Source of the DNA: Erythrocercus mccallii | Taxonomy: Eukaryota; Chordata; Aves; Passeriformes; Dicruridae | DNA length: 64,000 bases | Reading direction: 5' to 3' | Assembly: GCA_013397435.1 (NCBI GenBank) | Contig: VZRG01000362.1 | Location: 196,808-260,807, forward strand | Part shown: positions 48,960-62,778 of the stretch, in pieces | Numbering within the stretch: the first letter of the stretch is position 1 | Layout of the letters: every line of letters begins with the position of its first letter | Notes under the pieces: generated by a model | Told to the model about the DNA's origin: nothing | Seen by the model: the letters and a program-made list of their open reading frames with translations, nothing else | The model's database searches: none | Position numbers and translations under genes: made by a program

Positions 48960-48970
48960 AATTAAATTGT

Positions 48971-48992
48971 ACTGCTGTACATTTACAGCAGT
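48971..48992. repeat. Perfect 9-bp hairpin
   Basis: actgctgta (48971-48979), loop catt, then tacagcagt (48984-48992). A perfect short stem-loop directly after the AT-rich inverted repeat. Confidence 0.9.
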
Positions 48993-51486
48993 AAATGGAG
49001 GGCAAAAGGAGGTGAATACTCACCACACTTGGTTTCTGTGTTAATGCAAAGCAATCCTGTGTCCATCAGCCATAACCAGCAGGTTCTGAGAGTGACTCTG
49101 GAAATCACCAGAAATGCAGCTGTGCTGGCACTTCCTTGTAATCCAGGAAGATGGAGCAGTGGCTGCTCTTTGAAAACATCTTCTCTTCTTGTGTTGAATT
49201 ATTAAGATTGCAATAAACTGGAAGAGCAAATCCTGAGATCCCTTATTGACACCAAACAGGACTTAGCTCTGAGATACTCCATTTGTAGCTCCACCAGCTG
49301 CTCTCTGCAGCAAACGTGACATTCATTTCATGGCAGGTCATGTGTGATGGCTCTCCTTGGGCCTGGAGCAGAGCATGTTCCATAAAAAAATACAAATGCA
49401 AAATTGCTGAGTTGTGTTAAATTCCACAAGGGTTAATATTATTTAATAGTTTTTTTTTCGTTTAGCTAAACCCAAAGAGTTCTGAGGTCTGGTTTGAGGA
49501 GTTTCATGCTTTGCCAAGATGCAGCTGCTGCAGTGTTTGTGTTCAAGAGCTCAGCAACGTCCCTCACCTCTCCACTGGTGTAGAACACAGGGATAAGACT
49601 CCTCTAAAATAGTCACAGCCTTTCATTCTGCTCTAACTCTGCCTTGTCATCTCCTTTAATTTTCTTTTTCCAATGCAGTAAATGTGTAAAATAACCCAAA
49701 CAAGGAAATAAGAAATATTTTCTTCTGTCTACATTTCCTCTCAGTCATTGGTCTGTGTAGGTTACCTGGAATGAAAGAAAACTCAGACAGAGACAGAACC
49801 AGCCTGGTGTCCAAGCTCAGCAAGCTCCTGATGGAAAAACCTGGAAAACTACCCAGTCCATAGCAGTACTGTGCATTTATGAGCTGAAAAATGAACAGGG
49901 ATCCCTCCAGTTTATTTTTACCAAGGACTCCTGACCTGTCTCGAGTGAGTTCTTCCCATGGAAAAAGTTGATTGAATCCACATTCATCTAGACTGTTTCC
50001 ATGTCTACTGGTTAATCCATTTGTCTTTTAAAAATACTCTCCTGATAAAGGTTCAGAGAAATGATGAGAAAAGAAAAAAAAGCAAACACACAGGAAGATA
50101 TAAGATTTGTGGAAGGAACAAGTGAGGACAGAGGCTTTGAAATGAGCTGTTATATTCTTTATATCATAATAGTCTAGATTTTTTTTTTTTACTTTTCTTA
50201 TATTAAATTTCACCTGATAGCTACGATTCTAGTCACAAAACCTAATTATAAGGCAGAAAAGGAGAAAGTGGTGAAATTTTGCCTATGTCCTTAATCACAC
50301 TTTGATTTTTATCAAGCCAAGGCATAATAAACATCACCTGCAATTATCTCCCCCGCAGAAAGATGACTTCCTTTTGTCAGGAATACCTTTCAGGCAGACC
50401 CAGGAGCCCTGGGTTTTTATTACTTAGGGCTCCAGGAACACCTGCATTTTCTTGGCAGGCTCTGGAGATGAAAATGCTTTAACAGTGTTCATGTTAAGAA
50501 TTTCCTCTGCAGTCCTGAGTGCCTCGTTTATCTGGTAGCTGTAAAGAGGGAAAAATTAAAGGAGCTGCTGACTGATCTCTTTTCCCAGTGTTGAGGATCT
50601 CCTGCTCTTCATCACAAGTTTTAGCTTTATTAAATTAACCCTAAGTCCCCACTTTTGTTATTTGTGTGAAAGCCAAACCCCCTAAAGGTTTGGACGGAAA
50701 GCTACACATGGGGATTTTTTTGCCTTACAAAATGCTGATCTTTTTCTCGCATGTGAAAGAGAAAATGTTAATTATCACTAACAAAATAGGGTTTTTAATT
50801 TCCATCTGAAATCAGTATAATTCAATTCGCTTAAGGGAGATATTCCTCCCCATCCTCTGGGCCTGGGAGGGGAGGAAACAGTGCAGGAGGGGCATCCCTA
50901 CATTTGGAGACACAGGAGACGTCCCTCACCCATCCCCACAGCCAGATGCTGCTGCAGTTTCCTTTTACTCCCCGTTACGCTGTTTGAAACGGAAACAGTG
51001 ACATCATAAATGGCTTTAAGTGCAGAGGAACTGAGGTTGTTTTAATGCAGATTTCTGCAATATTTCCTCATTTGCAATCAGTGCTGTTGCCTTGGGTCTC
51101 CAGCTACCATCACTCCTCCCCTCTGGACATTGGCTTCTCCCCCTTTTGGATTCCAGCCGTGTAAGGTCACAGTGGATTTTGAATTTATTTTCCTCTAATC
51201 TTTCTTGCAAAGCTTCTGACATTTCTTCCCTGTTAATGAAGGGAAGCAACCAAAACTCAAACCTCTGCTGCTTTCCTTCATTTTTTTCCCTTCATCAGAG
51301 CTCTTTAACATCCGACAGCCTGCCTTTGGTGCTGACTTAAGGGAAGGGAAGAGCATTCCAATGATGGAATGATGCTGGAGAGCACACACCCAGAATGAAA
51401 AGGTTCAATCCAATTAGCAGAAAATGCAAATCTACCCTTCAGGAAATCCTCTAACACAGCCTAGCAGGGCAATGAACTCTTCCAGA

Positions 51487-51546
51487 TCATGGGATCACAG
51501 GATGGTTTGGGTTGGAAGGGACCTTTAAAGGTCATGCCCTTCCCTA
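51487..51546 (-). mobile_element. Short CR1 LINE 3'-end fragment
   Basis: 'gggatcacaggatggtttgg' followed by 'gttggaagggacctttaaag' is the reverse complement of a CR1 3' terminus, truncated after about 60 bases. Confidence 0.88.
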
Positions 51547-54500
51547 TGTGTTACATGGAGGTGGCAACAGGATTGAAAGGGCAGAAAATCCAAACCTTTT
51601 GATTCCAAAAACTGGATTCTGAACAGATTTCTGCCCATGATTTTCATGTAGTCTTTGGAATGATTTCCAGAAAGAAATCTTGTAAGAATTTGCCCATTTT
51701 AGAGACAAGGAAAACCTGCCTTAACAAGATTTGTTGGGTTGCTGCAACCAGAGGAGATGAAAAAGCAATATTGAAACAAACACAGAGGCTTTATCACCAA
51801 GCAGCTTTTGCTTGTTCTAATAAAGGGTAATTCCAGAGACAGGCAATCTCCCTTTGCAGCAGGGACACCCAAGCTCTGTATTCCCAGGCTTCCCAAAGCG
51901 AGATAAAAGCTCTTATTTATCCACTGAGCCAAGAACCAGCTAAAATCAATATATTTATCCCAAGTTATGCTTTGGGATTTTATTTTTTGTTTTCTTTATA
52001 AGCCTCGCAGGATGAGACCTGTGCTGCCAAACCTCAGCTTCAAGATGATTTTTTCTGACAAGACATGCATCACTGAGAATATTCGCCTGTAATGGAAGTG
52101 ATGGCACAGGTTTATGGCACTGTGAACACAAACCTGCCCTGACAGAGGCTCAGAGAAATGCTCTGTGCTCCACATGTGTGTTCCTCAAAAGCCATTTTGC
52201 CTCGGTGACACCCCACGAGAGCTTAGACCACAACAACTTTGAGCCAAACCGTGTGATGTTCCAGCATTTAACAGAATAGTCTGAGCTGGGCTGGCACAGG
52301 GGATGGGCAGGGGGTAAAATCCCTGGTGTGGATGGTGATGCTGGGTGTGGCAGTGAGTGTTTACTGCCTTTCTTTGCTCACATCCTATGAGGTGTAGGGG
52401 CTGGAACTGGTGAAATCCTTTTTCCATCCCAGAAAGCTCTGAAAAGCTCTTTACAGCCTTCACTTGCTCCCAGTTGTCCACAGAGATCCCAGAACGAGGA
52501 AGGAGGTGAAAAACCCCTCTCTTCTCCATCCCTGAGCTGATAACAGGAAAACTGGATTTATAATCTTGTTCCTTCTTCTTACACCTCTCTCCTTCCTGAG
52601 CATGAGAATTACCCTGGCTGCTGTAATGGTTCTTGGAAAATTACTACAGATAGACAGAAATACAGACAGAAACACAGATAAATCCATGAATATTCCAGGA
52701 TATTACCTTTATCCACCAAAGGACAGGATTAGTTGCTGTGCAAATTTATTAAGCACCGTGTTGGATGACTTTCCCCATAGAAAGATGTATTTTAAGAGGG
52801 TGAAAAACAGCACAAGACCTACAAAAATTTCCAAGAGGCAAAACGTTATCCAAACAGAACTTTATATATATTAAGGGATTCTGGTAGCAAAGTGCTTCAT
52901 CTCATTTCCTTAATTTTTTAATTGTCCCATTGTAGGATGCTATACTTGGCATGCAGAGAGTCAAGGAGGGATTTTCTGATAATTTGATTTGGAGAACAGC
53001 ATGGAATATATATTTTCATTGCCCAGCTCCTGGGTCAGGAGCACCATATTAGCTCCAAGACAAAAGAAGAGAAGGATTTTTTCTGTATGGGTATTAAAGG
53101 AGCATGGATGCTGAGAAGGACTGGGTTCATGGGAACATCTGTAGGTACAGGTGGGTGTGGACTTGGAAAAGTGGGAACTGGGAATAGTGACACTCCTTAC
53201 AAAAACCATGTCCTGCTCACACTTCCAGCCATCCCAGCAAAATATGACTTAACTCCATCCTTGGATGACTTGGGCTCTCTCCTCATTGCAACCACCCTGT
53301 TTATCTGCTGTTGTCTCTACCAGAGGAAACTGCTTTAAAATATCGCTGAATTCTCCTTTGGTGATTTACTGAATTTATATGGAAAGAGCTTCACTGGAAT
53401 ATTCTTTTTAAAAAAAAATAACAAAATAACAATAACCTTGTTCTGTTTTCTCTCAAACTGCTGCTCCTGAGTTGGCTGCCTCTGTTAGCCCTGAGCATTT
53501 CATTCCCAGATGTGTGTGGCAGCATTTGCTTCTTTCCTCAATGCAGCAGCATAAAAGGCACAAGCAGAATGTGGTCTTTTCTAATGGGATCTGAAAAGCT
53601 GCACTTTCTGGGTTAAGGTTGCTTTGTGTACAAAGAAAAAAATCTCATAGGTAAGAAAGACATGGCAAAGAAAAAAGCTTTCTGAGCCGAAACACTGAAG
53701 AAAGTGTTCAGGAACAGTTAATCCCCCAAAAGATATTTCTTGAGCAATTCTGGCAAGAATTGATAGAAAAGGCTATTACTTATGTGTCTTGCTCTTATTT
53801 GCAGCATGGGCAGGAGTTTTCTAGACGCAAGTCTTCTGCATTTCAATATTTTAGGTCATTCTTTAGGCTGGAATCAGGATTATTTCTCATTCATGTCACT
53901 TCTATCCCCTGCTCATTATTTGATTTAGACATCCATCCCTATAGCACAGAGTATTTAAGGCCTGACCCTGAGCTGGCTGGAGTAAAGCCTTATGTAAAGG
54001 TCAGTGGGAAGAATTTGAGGGCTTTGAATTCACCCTTGTTAAGCTTTTCAGCAAACAGGGGAAAACTTCCCAAACAGGCAAAAATAATTGGCTTTAGTTG
54101 CCTTCCTGCATTAATTGGGAAAGAGTGAGCACTTCCCAAAGTGGCAGACCACGAATCGAGTTATGAAACTCAAATATTTAATATATTTATACCAAATAAA
54201 ATGAAAAAAAGTAAACCAAAGAGTCAGTTTGCAGTCAATCACTCAGGATTGAGGTTTGTATGATCTCAGTCACCCTGAAGAAGATAAACATGGAGTAAGC
54301 CACTATTTTCTCTTGATGGGATTGAAATTTGAGTGACAATTCAGCCCTGTAAGTGCCTGATTTAAAGGCTTCACACTCTCCCAACAGATCCTTGTCAGCA
54401 AAGTGTCTGCCAGCCTAAAGGCTCCAATCAATTTTTACATTAATTGTTGACAACTGAAAATCTTCAGCATGTGTCTGTGGTGATCTCTCCATCCTTCATT

Positions 54501-56037
54501 CTTCAGGGGAAAATGATGAGTTCTTGTCTCAGTTCCTGTGTGTCCTATCTGCTCCAAGGAGTGTCCTGTGGCCATGGTCAGCCCTGTACAAGGTGGGATA
54601 AAACACCCTGATCACCATGGAATTTTATGTGGAAAATGAAGTTCAGGAAGATGCTCTCTGTCTTAGCTGAGTAAATGCATTCAGGGATAGGAAAGACCAA
54701 TTTAAATTTGAAGGCCAGGCTGAGACCCCGTTTAATAGTTTGACCTCTTATTCCTAAGAAATGTCCCAAGAAAAGCACATTAATCCTTTCTGTGAACAAT
54801 GACACATTTCAGAATGGGGGCAGTTGTGTTATCCTGCTTTCATTTTATTTATTCCCTCAACAGGCAGAATTATATGCAGTCAGATTTCTTGGCACTTTAA
54901 TTCTTAAAAAATTAGTTTCTGCTTGTAAACATGACCAAACTTCCTAAGCAGACATAATGTCTTTAACAGATAGTTTTTTATGTTCATGTGGCCCTCGTTC
55001 TAATGATGACTTTAAGTGAAATAAAAAGACTGTAGTAGGTAAGATATGTTACCATCTTTACAGATAATTTAGCTAGTTAATTATACATATTCAGTTGTTC
55101 ATATTATCAGCCTGGAAAGAAATACTGTGTAGCCAAGGTGATCACTCAATATTTAATAAACTGTGTAGGCATCTCCTGCCATTAGAATTCAATGGCAGTG
55201 GAATTTCAAAGAGCGTTTTGGATAAGGGCTGATACGCACCCAAGTGGTTTGTGCAATACAGACATGCAAGGAAAATTTTCCAGCTCTGAGGAATAAAACA
55301 GGATTAGGAAGCCATGACAAATGATCCAAAATAGGGTAGAAGTCCCAAACATCATCTCCAGTGTAATGCAGGCTTAGCCAGCAGACTGGCTCAGAAACCA
55401 CTCTCTCTTCTCTTATCAAGAGCCCAAAGACATTCACCTCCCTCCTGCTACTCTGCCCTCTCCCTGTGGCTGCCATGACATCAGAAAACTGATTTTCACT
55501 GTGATTATCTCCCAGACCTGAATATCACCACAGTGATATCAGCTTGGTGTCCTTGAATCATTGTAAATCCAGGGAAACAACATTCAGATGTTGTGGGCAT
55601 CCCATGTCAGACCAGACTGCAATCCAGAGCTTTGATTTCGTTTAACAAATCCAAATTACACGCTTTGACTTGGGCCCATCCAAACCTTTTGCTTCCATTA
55701 AAAAAGCTAAAACCAAATGTTTTGCTGTATCCCTGCTGCCTTCAATTTTCCATTCTGCAAATCATTCAGCCTGCTGACTTCTCAGGAGGACTTAGGCAGA
55801 AAAACATCAGGCTTTTCCACTGAGTGGAAAAAAGAGCTGGGGGAAAAAAAAAAAGACTGCTTATGCTCAACCTAATTGGCAGCAGGGAATAATATCAGAT
55901 TTCTGAAAAAATGTTTAGGTATGACAGCCCTTGCTGCTTAACTGGCAGAGAGGCTGAAAAAATGCAGCTGGGTGAGCTGTGTCAGACTTTTTAATTTGAC
56001 AAAATGGGGACAAACATTTAGCAGGTCCTGCTGCAGT

Positions 56038-56299
56038 GGGACAAGAGGTGATGGTTTGGAACTGAGATCAGCTTAGATCAGATTTAAGGAAGATGTTTTT
56101 AACAACGAAGGTGGAGAGGCCCTGGCCCAGGGTGCCCAGAGCAGCTGTGGCTGCCCCTGGATCCCTGGAAGTGCCCAAGGCCAGGCTGGATGGGTTTGGA
56201 GCAGCCTGGGATAGTGGAAGATCTCCCTGCCCATGGCAGGGGTGACACTGGATGGGATTTAAGGTCCCTTCCCACCCAAAGCCTTCTATAATTCTTTGT
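56038..56299 (+). mobile_element. CR1 LINE 3'-end fragment (~260 bp)
   Basis: 'gggacaagaggtgatggttt', 'ccagggtgcccagagcagct', 'cctggatccctggaagtgcc' and 'gatttaaggtcccttcccac', with terminal 'cttctataattctttg'. Confidence 0.92.
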
Positions 56300-58570
56300 T
56301 TCTCTGCGTCCCAAACTCCTGGCTTTGCTGAGTAAAGTGGCACTGCTCGACAGAGGTGTCAGATCAGCAGCAGGGAGGAAACTGAGGAGCCAAATCTTTC
56401 CCAGTGCTTCTACAATTCTGCTGAATAACCAGAACCAGGAGCTTTCCATGTGCCAGCTGCAGCTCCCCCAGCACAGCTGATGAGCACACATGTCCTTATG
56501 TAAAGGCTCCTGCTATTTAAGGAGTGCTCAAGTGTACACAGAAGGGTTCCTCTGTGCCACTGCATTTTCCTGCCTCTTCAGTTCGTGAGAGGGCTCCAAA
56601 GGGCAGCACCTCTGTGGCCTCTCAAACCTCACTGTGCTCTCACTCCATCTGGAAGCAGTCGAATGTGTTGAATGCAATTAAGTTCATGTTTAAATCAGAA
56701 CGGGAAGCAATTGACAGTGAAAATCTGGGAAATATTTCAGACAGAAAAGAAGTGGTGAGTTGTGCTTTCCCATAAACTTCCAAAGAGCTTAAATATCACC
56801 GTGCTCTAGGAGACTTTGGGTAAAATGTTGAGTCTCAAAAACCAACATGAAGATGATATTTGGAAATGGGAATGTTTTTGTTTTCACAATGAAATCCTCA
56901 GCAAACATTATCCTCTCCTCCTTGGATTTGTGTGACAAGTTTCACTGGCTCAAATCAAATGTGTTTATTTCCAGAGAACCCTTTCAAGAAAATTCTTTTG
57001 AAATGAATTGACTTTGGTTGTTATCCTACACTTTTTCATTTTTCATTAAATTGACTTTTAACAGCTGGTGTTTAATGAATAATTACACAGTAATGAAAAA
57101 TACATCTTGCATTTAAAGAAAGCTTTATGCAGATTTTCTAATCAATTTAGTCACTGTATCTTATTTGTTTATAGTACATCTCCCAATTGGAGTGTAATTA
57201 TCAAACTTTGCATCTATATTTAACTGTCTAAATTGAAGGAAATAAAACAGAGTTGAAGCAACTAATTGTCACTGTTACCAATCAATTAGTATTCTGAAAG
57301 ATTATTCTGTTAAAACTTTTCCATCCAGTGTAACTCATCTTAAACACCCCTGGGGTTTGGTGTTCTGTCTGTACTCTTCAGGTATTTTTCAGCTCTAGAA
57401 GCAAATTGTGGAAGAATAGGACTAATAGGTCTCTTCAGATATGAACATGAAAATTTTCAGCAAATAAGTGAAATTACAGATTAATTCTCTCATTTCTTCT
57501 AACACCTAAGATGGGTTGGAATGACTGAACATTGTTATATTTTCTTGTTTTTTTAAGAAACAGATATTGTAGTTGATCCAAAGAACTGTTAGAAAAAAAT
57601 ATTGCAGGTATGTTTCATCTTTTGATTTACAGCAAAAGTAAGAAAGAAAAAGAACTTGCATTGTTGAGGTTCTAAAATGTGCTGCTGATATTCTACATGA
57701 CATCAAAAGCACTTTTAAAAGGTCATTTAGCACATTAAATAAATGTAACTGGATGAATGTCTGCACCAAGAAATCCGGACAAATTCAGCATCATGTTCTA
57801 AAGAGTAATAAGCTCTTGCTCCCTGGTTATAAAATGAATTTAAATAAAAATAATTGAAAGCTTGGGTTTTCTTCCTGTGGTCTGCTATATTTGAAAGCTA
57901 CCTTATCTTCCGTATTATGGGGAATTTACAGTCCCTTAAAATGCTCTAAAGAGGAAAGATTAAACATAAAGAAGGAAAAGCTCCTGCTATAACATCAAAT
58001 AGGACACAGCAGCTGGGTACAGATATGGAAATCAGTGAATATCTGAAAAGACAATACAAGTTGACCTAGTGTAATATTACTCCAAATGCAAATATGCACA
58101 TTAAATGAGCCACAAGTGTGACATTTCTCAAAGTCTCCAGGAATGCAGCATTTCCCAGTAAAACCAGAATTTTCTCAGAATACGAATTCAGAAGAATTCA
58201 AAATTCCAGGGTTCCCTGGAAAAGATGAAGCGATGTGCTCAGGCTGTGCACCAACCACCAGGCATGGACATCACTGATCCATCACAGACTCAGGGGGTAT
58301 TGCTGTCACCCTGAGCAATAGTGATGCCCAGGAAAGCGTCAAACTACCCAAACCCCAGAAATCGCTGCTTTTTGGGTTCTTCCTCCTTCTTCTGGGGATG
58401 TGCTGGGTTTTCCAGGCGGTAAAAATTTGGGCAGCAAGCAGCAGGCATTGAAAAAGCATTGGCTGCTCCCTGTAGGCACTGGGCCTGCTGCCCAGGGGGA
58501 GTGATTGCTGCTGCACATCAGCTCCTTGTCTTCTTTCCCATGGCAGTGGGATTTTTGGGATGTCCTCTGC

Positions 58571-58642
58571 AGGGCCAGGAGCTGGACTTGATCCTTGTGG
58601 GTCCCTTCCAGCCCTGGATATCCCATAACTCTCTGATTCCCC
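58571..58642 (+). mobile_element. CR1 LINE 3'-end fragment
   Basis: 'gggccaggagctggacttga' and 'ccttgtgggtcccttccagc', ending 'cccataactctctgatt', match the terminus of a passerine CR1 subtype. Confidence 0.75.
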
Positions 58643-59672
58643 TGGATCCTCCTGCATCACTGCACTCTCAGAAAAGCAAAACCCAATTTTGACCTCTTAC
58701 CACAATGTAAAACATGGAAAACTCTGACCATGTCACTTTTAAAGCATGCGTGTGAAATAGCTTGGAGGTCAGCAACTTTGGAGCTGCCTGCAGGGTATTT
58801 CCAAGAAGTGGGAAGGTGTTAGGGAAACACTGTGCTCCACTCAGCTCCTGTAGCACAGGACAGGTGTTTTGTGCCATCAAATAAAATCACTCCATACAAG
58901 CTAAATAAACCCTGTGTATGCAGTATGAATATAGGATGTAGTGGGTAGAAATCCCTTTTTTAATCTATGAGGTGGGTACTTTTGGCTGAAGACAGGTGCA
59001 GTGCAGTAGGGGTGGCTGTTGTGGGACAGCTGGGGACAGAGCAACCCAGAGAGATCAGGATTGATCCAGAGGGATTTGGATATAAAAATAGGAGAGGAGA
59101 TGGGGTAATTGCACCCCTTGGCTGCCTGTTTGCCTGGTTGCTCTCTCAGTGAAAAGTCACTTTAGGGAGGAAATCTAACAGTTTGTGGCACTCTGCCTAC
59201 AGGGAGCAACTTCTGGAGATGGGGAAATGTCAACCCCTGCAAAGGAATCGTTAACTCTTCTCCGGGAGGGAAGAGTGTTAATTGCTACTGAGGGCAGGGC
59301 TGTGAGCAAACCTCACAGTCCATTCTCTTGCACCAACTTTTGAAGATTTGCTGAAGGCTCTTCTGCCAGCTCTGCAAGCACGGAGCCTTTGGTCAGGATG
59401 GGTGAGAAGTGCCAGAAGTCTCCCTGTCTGACACTGGGTGTGGTCAAGCCCAGCGCCCAGGACCCTCTCTGGTGCAAACCTGGCCTCCAGCTCTGCAGAG
59501 AACCAAGGGGAGATGTGCCAGTCCCAGCAGATGAAATAAAGGCCTGCAGGGATATGGAATAGTTGCTGTTGGCTTCAGCCAGGCACTTTTTCCCCACCCA
59601 AACTCATCCCACTTAGCTCCATGCTCTTGTGCTACACCTTGATTATGGAAAGAGAGCACAAAAACAGAGAAC

Positions 59673-59765
59673 TCCAGTGGGAAGGTGCCCCTGCCCATGG
59701 CAAGGGCTTGGAACTGGATGATCCTGAAGGTCCCTTCCAGCACAAACCACTCTGTGGTTCCATGG
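59673..59765 (+). mobile_element. CR1 LINE 3'-end fragment
   Basis: 'cccctgcccatggcaagggc' and 'ttggaactggatgatcctga', ending 'ccactctgtggttcca'. Confidence 0.85.
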
Positions 59766-61729
59766 TAGGATCCGATGCTGTGGAAATGTGTGCCAGGCTC
59801 ATCTACTCACACAAAGGATGGAAAAGCCCTTCTTGGCCTCAGAACTGAGAACTCTGGGCCTCACAAAGCCCTCACTTGTTGTTCTTGGTCCTTCAGAATA
59901 CATACAGGGGGAAAAAAGAAGAAGTAGGCCATGATTTGCTGCTCGTATTTGTCTTCAGTGTGCAAGATCAACTCTGTCAAGCTTGTTTGATTGTGAAATC
60001 CAGATAACATCCTAGCAAGAGCCCTGAAAACAACTCTAACTGTGCTGTGATTTGACCGTCCCATGAGTACTGTGTGAGAGTGCAACCCCTGTGCTCAGGG
60101 GACACAACAGCAGGGAGGGATCTGCTCCCCAAACCCAAACCCAAGCCAAGTGTAGAGGCAGCAAATCAGCCCAGAGCCAAAGGAAGGATATAATGAGGCA
60201 TGAACCCCCAAATCTGGTCATTCTCTGCGAGCACTCTGGCAGAACCACCCTGCAGCCAGCCAGCCAGCTGAGGTGAGATGTGAGAGAGGTTTTGAGAGGT
60301 GTATTAGTAAGCTCTGATCAATATCGCTTTAACTCTACCAGGTTAAACATTTCTGCACAAAGCTTATTTTGTTCATACATCCTCCTCACTTAGAAACGTA
60401 TTTTAAGCAGACACACTCCATTTTTAAAGACTTCTATAATAATTCATGTCCCACAAAAGGGGGAGACTGCCAAAAGAGTGAATCATTTTTATCTTGTTTG
60501 AAAATGTTATAAGGTAAGTGTGAAGTTATGAAGTATTACAACACTGTTATGTGGCAGGAGCTTGATGCAGGATGAGGTCTAATGGGAAATGGTGCTAATA
60601 GTGTGGTAATTGCCAAAATAGATGAAAGGCATAGAGCTGGCTGCAGCAGGAACAGAGGGGAAGCCTGTCAGAGGGGAGTCAGACACACAAATCCCACTGA
60701 AACGCAGAGGATTTAGGATGTCTGATTCTGCTGCAGCTCCAGTAAAAATCCCAGCCTCAGCAGAGAGAGCAGTGATGGCTCTTTTACACTGGCAAGGTGT
60801 GGGATTTGGGGTTGGTGCCCTTGCAGTGGGAGCTGTGACAGCTCTGATTCCTGCAGAAATCTGGAGAAGCTGCTGGGAAAATGCCAGAGGCGACCAAGGG
60901 TTTCACTGCCCACTTTGGGATGGGAAGCGGCAGCTTCCCAAAAGTTATCTGGGTTCCTCAGAAGTTATCTGAGCAGAAGGGTCATAACCCAGCCCCTGAA
61001 AGAGGCAGCAAGAGGAAAAGCAAAGGGCTTTAATGGCTGAGGGCAGCATCTCCTTGCCTTGATTCTCCCTCACCTCTGTTTCATTTGGGGAAAATCGTTA
61101 TTGCCACTGAGATTATTAAGGGAAATACTTGGAGGCCTGAGCTGTCAGAGGAAAAGCCATAATCATCAGGAAATCCCTCAAACCAGAGGATCTCTCCGCT
61201 TTATCCAGCGCTCCAGAGCAAGGAAAAAGCCTCCTAATTGCAGGGGCCACCCCAGCAAATTGGCCCTTACCCCAGACTGCTGAAAGCTGGTGACTCCCAT
61301 GCCCATCCTAAAAAAGGCTCAGTGTTGCTTAGCTTATTTTTCTCTCATCCTTTCACTCAGTTCCATCAGGTTCTGTGTGCAAAGAGGGCTGCCAGGTGAT
61401 ATTTAATGACTCAAATGCAGGCACCCAGGGCCATTCTCACCCCTGAGGGCGACTGGGACCTCCTTTGGGGCTGTGGAGGGCTCAGGGGACAGCTCAGGTG
61501 GCAGCAGAGACAGCTTGGAAGGACTGAAAGAGCACAAGTGCCTTAGTTTGGGCACCCAAATTACTCCCAGCGTTTGAAAATAAAATAAAACATGGTAATT
61601 TTTGCAAGGAGAAGACTCTTGCTGAGTTACCAAGGCAATGCCAACCCCCTGGATAACTCTGAAGGAGAAAGTGAAACCCATCAAACTGGGAATAAATCCC
61701 ATCTAAAAGCACACATGGAGAGTTTTTCT

Positions 61730-61915
61730 ATGTTTTGGGGGGGTTTTGTTTGTTTGTTTTGTGAGGATTTTTTTGGTTGTTTGTGGTTTTGTTTGTTTTG
61801 ATTTTGGGGGTTTTGGGTTTTTTTTGGTTGGTTGGTTTTTTGGGGGCTTTTTTCTTTGTTTTTTGGAGGGGATTTTTGGTTGGTTTGTTGTTGATGTTGT
61901 TTGTTGTTTTGCTTA
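61730..61915. repeat. G/T-rich low-complexity tract
   Basis: About 185 bases made almost only of G and T on the + strand, with G runs up to seven and a ggttggttggtt core. The complementary frame translates as Lys/Asn/Pro/Thr low-complexity sequence and is not a gene. Confidence 0.9.
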
Positions 61916-62007
61916 AATCCATGACAATGTTGAAGTTGAATACCCAGCAGTGTGGTGATGCTGTCAGGTTTTTAAGAACATGCTATGTTTGAGGAATGTA
62001 TCCCAGC

Positions 62008-62030
62008 ATTATTATTATTATTATTATTTA
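62008..62030. repeat. (ATT)n microsatellite
   Basis: About seven att units in intergenic DNA. Confidence 0.9.
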
Positions 62031-62590
62031 ATAAGCTCCCTCAGCCAGAGCATTCACAAATAAATAAACCAACAGATTAAGGGCAGAAACAATCCCCCTA
62101 AAAGGATGTGCTCCATTTGCTCTGGTCAGGTGTTGCTAAGAATAGAAGTACCATGGAGTGATTCAAAGTGCAGCAGGATGGGTGAGTGCACAGGGCAGAG
62201 GATTCCCAGCTGGACAGACACTGGAATCACATCCTCTGCAATTAACTGGCGAAGGGAGGGAGCAGCCCTGGGACAGCCTCCCCCAGCAGCAGGGCTTGAA
62301 CAGCATTCCAGAGCCTGTCTTTGGGGAAGGGAGCATTCCCTTGGAAGAATTACCTCTCCAAATGACAAGTGTGATGGTTCTGGCTTCTTTTTTTCCTTGC
62401 CAAGGTCGGGATTAATACACGGGAAATGCAGATTTCGAGTTCAAACTTGGATGTTTATTATTTCTTATCTATTTACAGACCCATGAGCCGTGAGCTCCAA
62501 CTAGCAAGATAGAGAAAGGAGGTACAATGGAGAGCTTCTCACTCTTTGCAAAGTTATTTAAGCAATAATTACCCAATAATGAGGTGGCAT

Positions 62591-62670
62591 TTATACTATT
62601 TATATTATTTATATTATTTATATTATTTATATTATTTATATTATTTATATTATTTATATTATTTATATTT
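62591..62670. repeat. 9-bp minisatellite (TTATATTAT)n inside the solo LTR
   Basis: One variant unit (ttatactat), seven perfect units of ttatattat and an 8-base partial unit, about nine copies in 80 bases. Confidence 0.95.
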
Positions 62671-62746
62671 CTGACCCAATAATGACCACCCAAGGCCCAT
62701 AATGCTGAACCATTTTCACCCAGTTACAGAAAACCACCTAAATCCA

Positions 62747-62778
62747 GGAAGAAGAAGGAAGAAGAAGAAGAAGAAGGA
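62747..62778. repeat. (GAA)n microsatellite inside the solo LTR
   Basis: About ten gaa/gga triplets, purine-only on the + strand. Confidence 0.9.

Larger units (their letters stand above)
42721..62369. other. Intergenic DNA upstream of GPR26
   Basis: About 19.6 kb without a supported gene. It contains a polypyrimidine tract at 42771-42839, CR1 fragments (44118, 45393, 46858, 48754, 51487, 56038, 58571, 59673), inverted repeats at 48911-48992, a G/T-rich tract at 61730-61915 and an (ATT)n at 62008. Other reading frames (up to about 145 codons) have random-looking translations or overlap CR1. Confidence 0.6.

Noticed and set aside
62469..62693. Reading frame with repeated Asn-Ile-Asn units
   Set aside because: An artefact of the 9-bp minisatellite inside the solo LTR.
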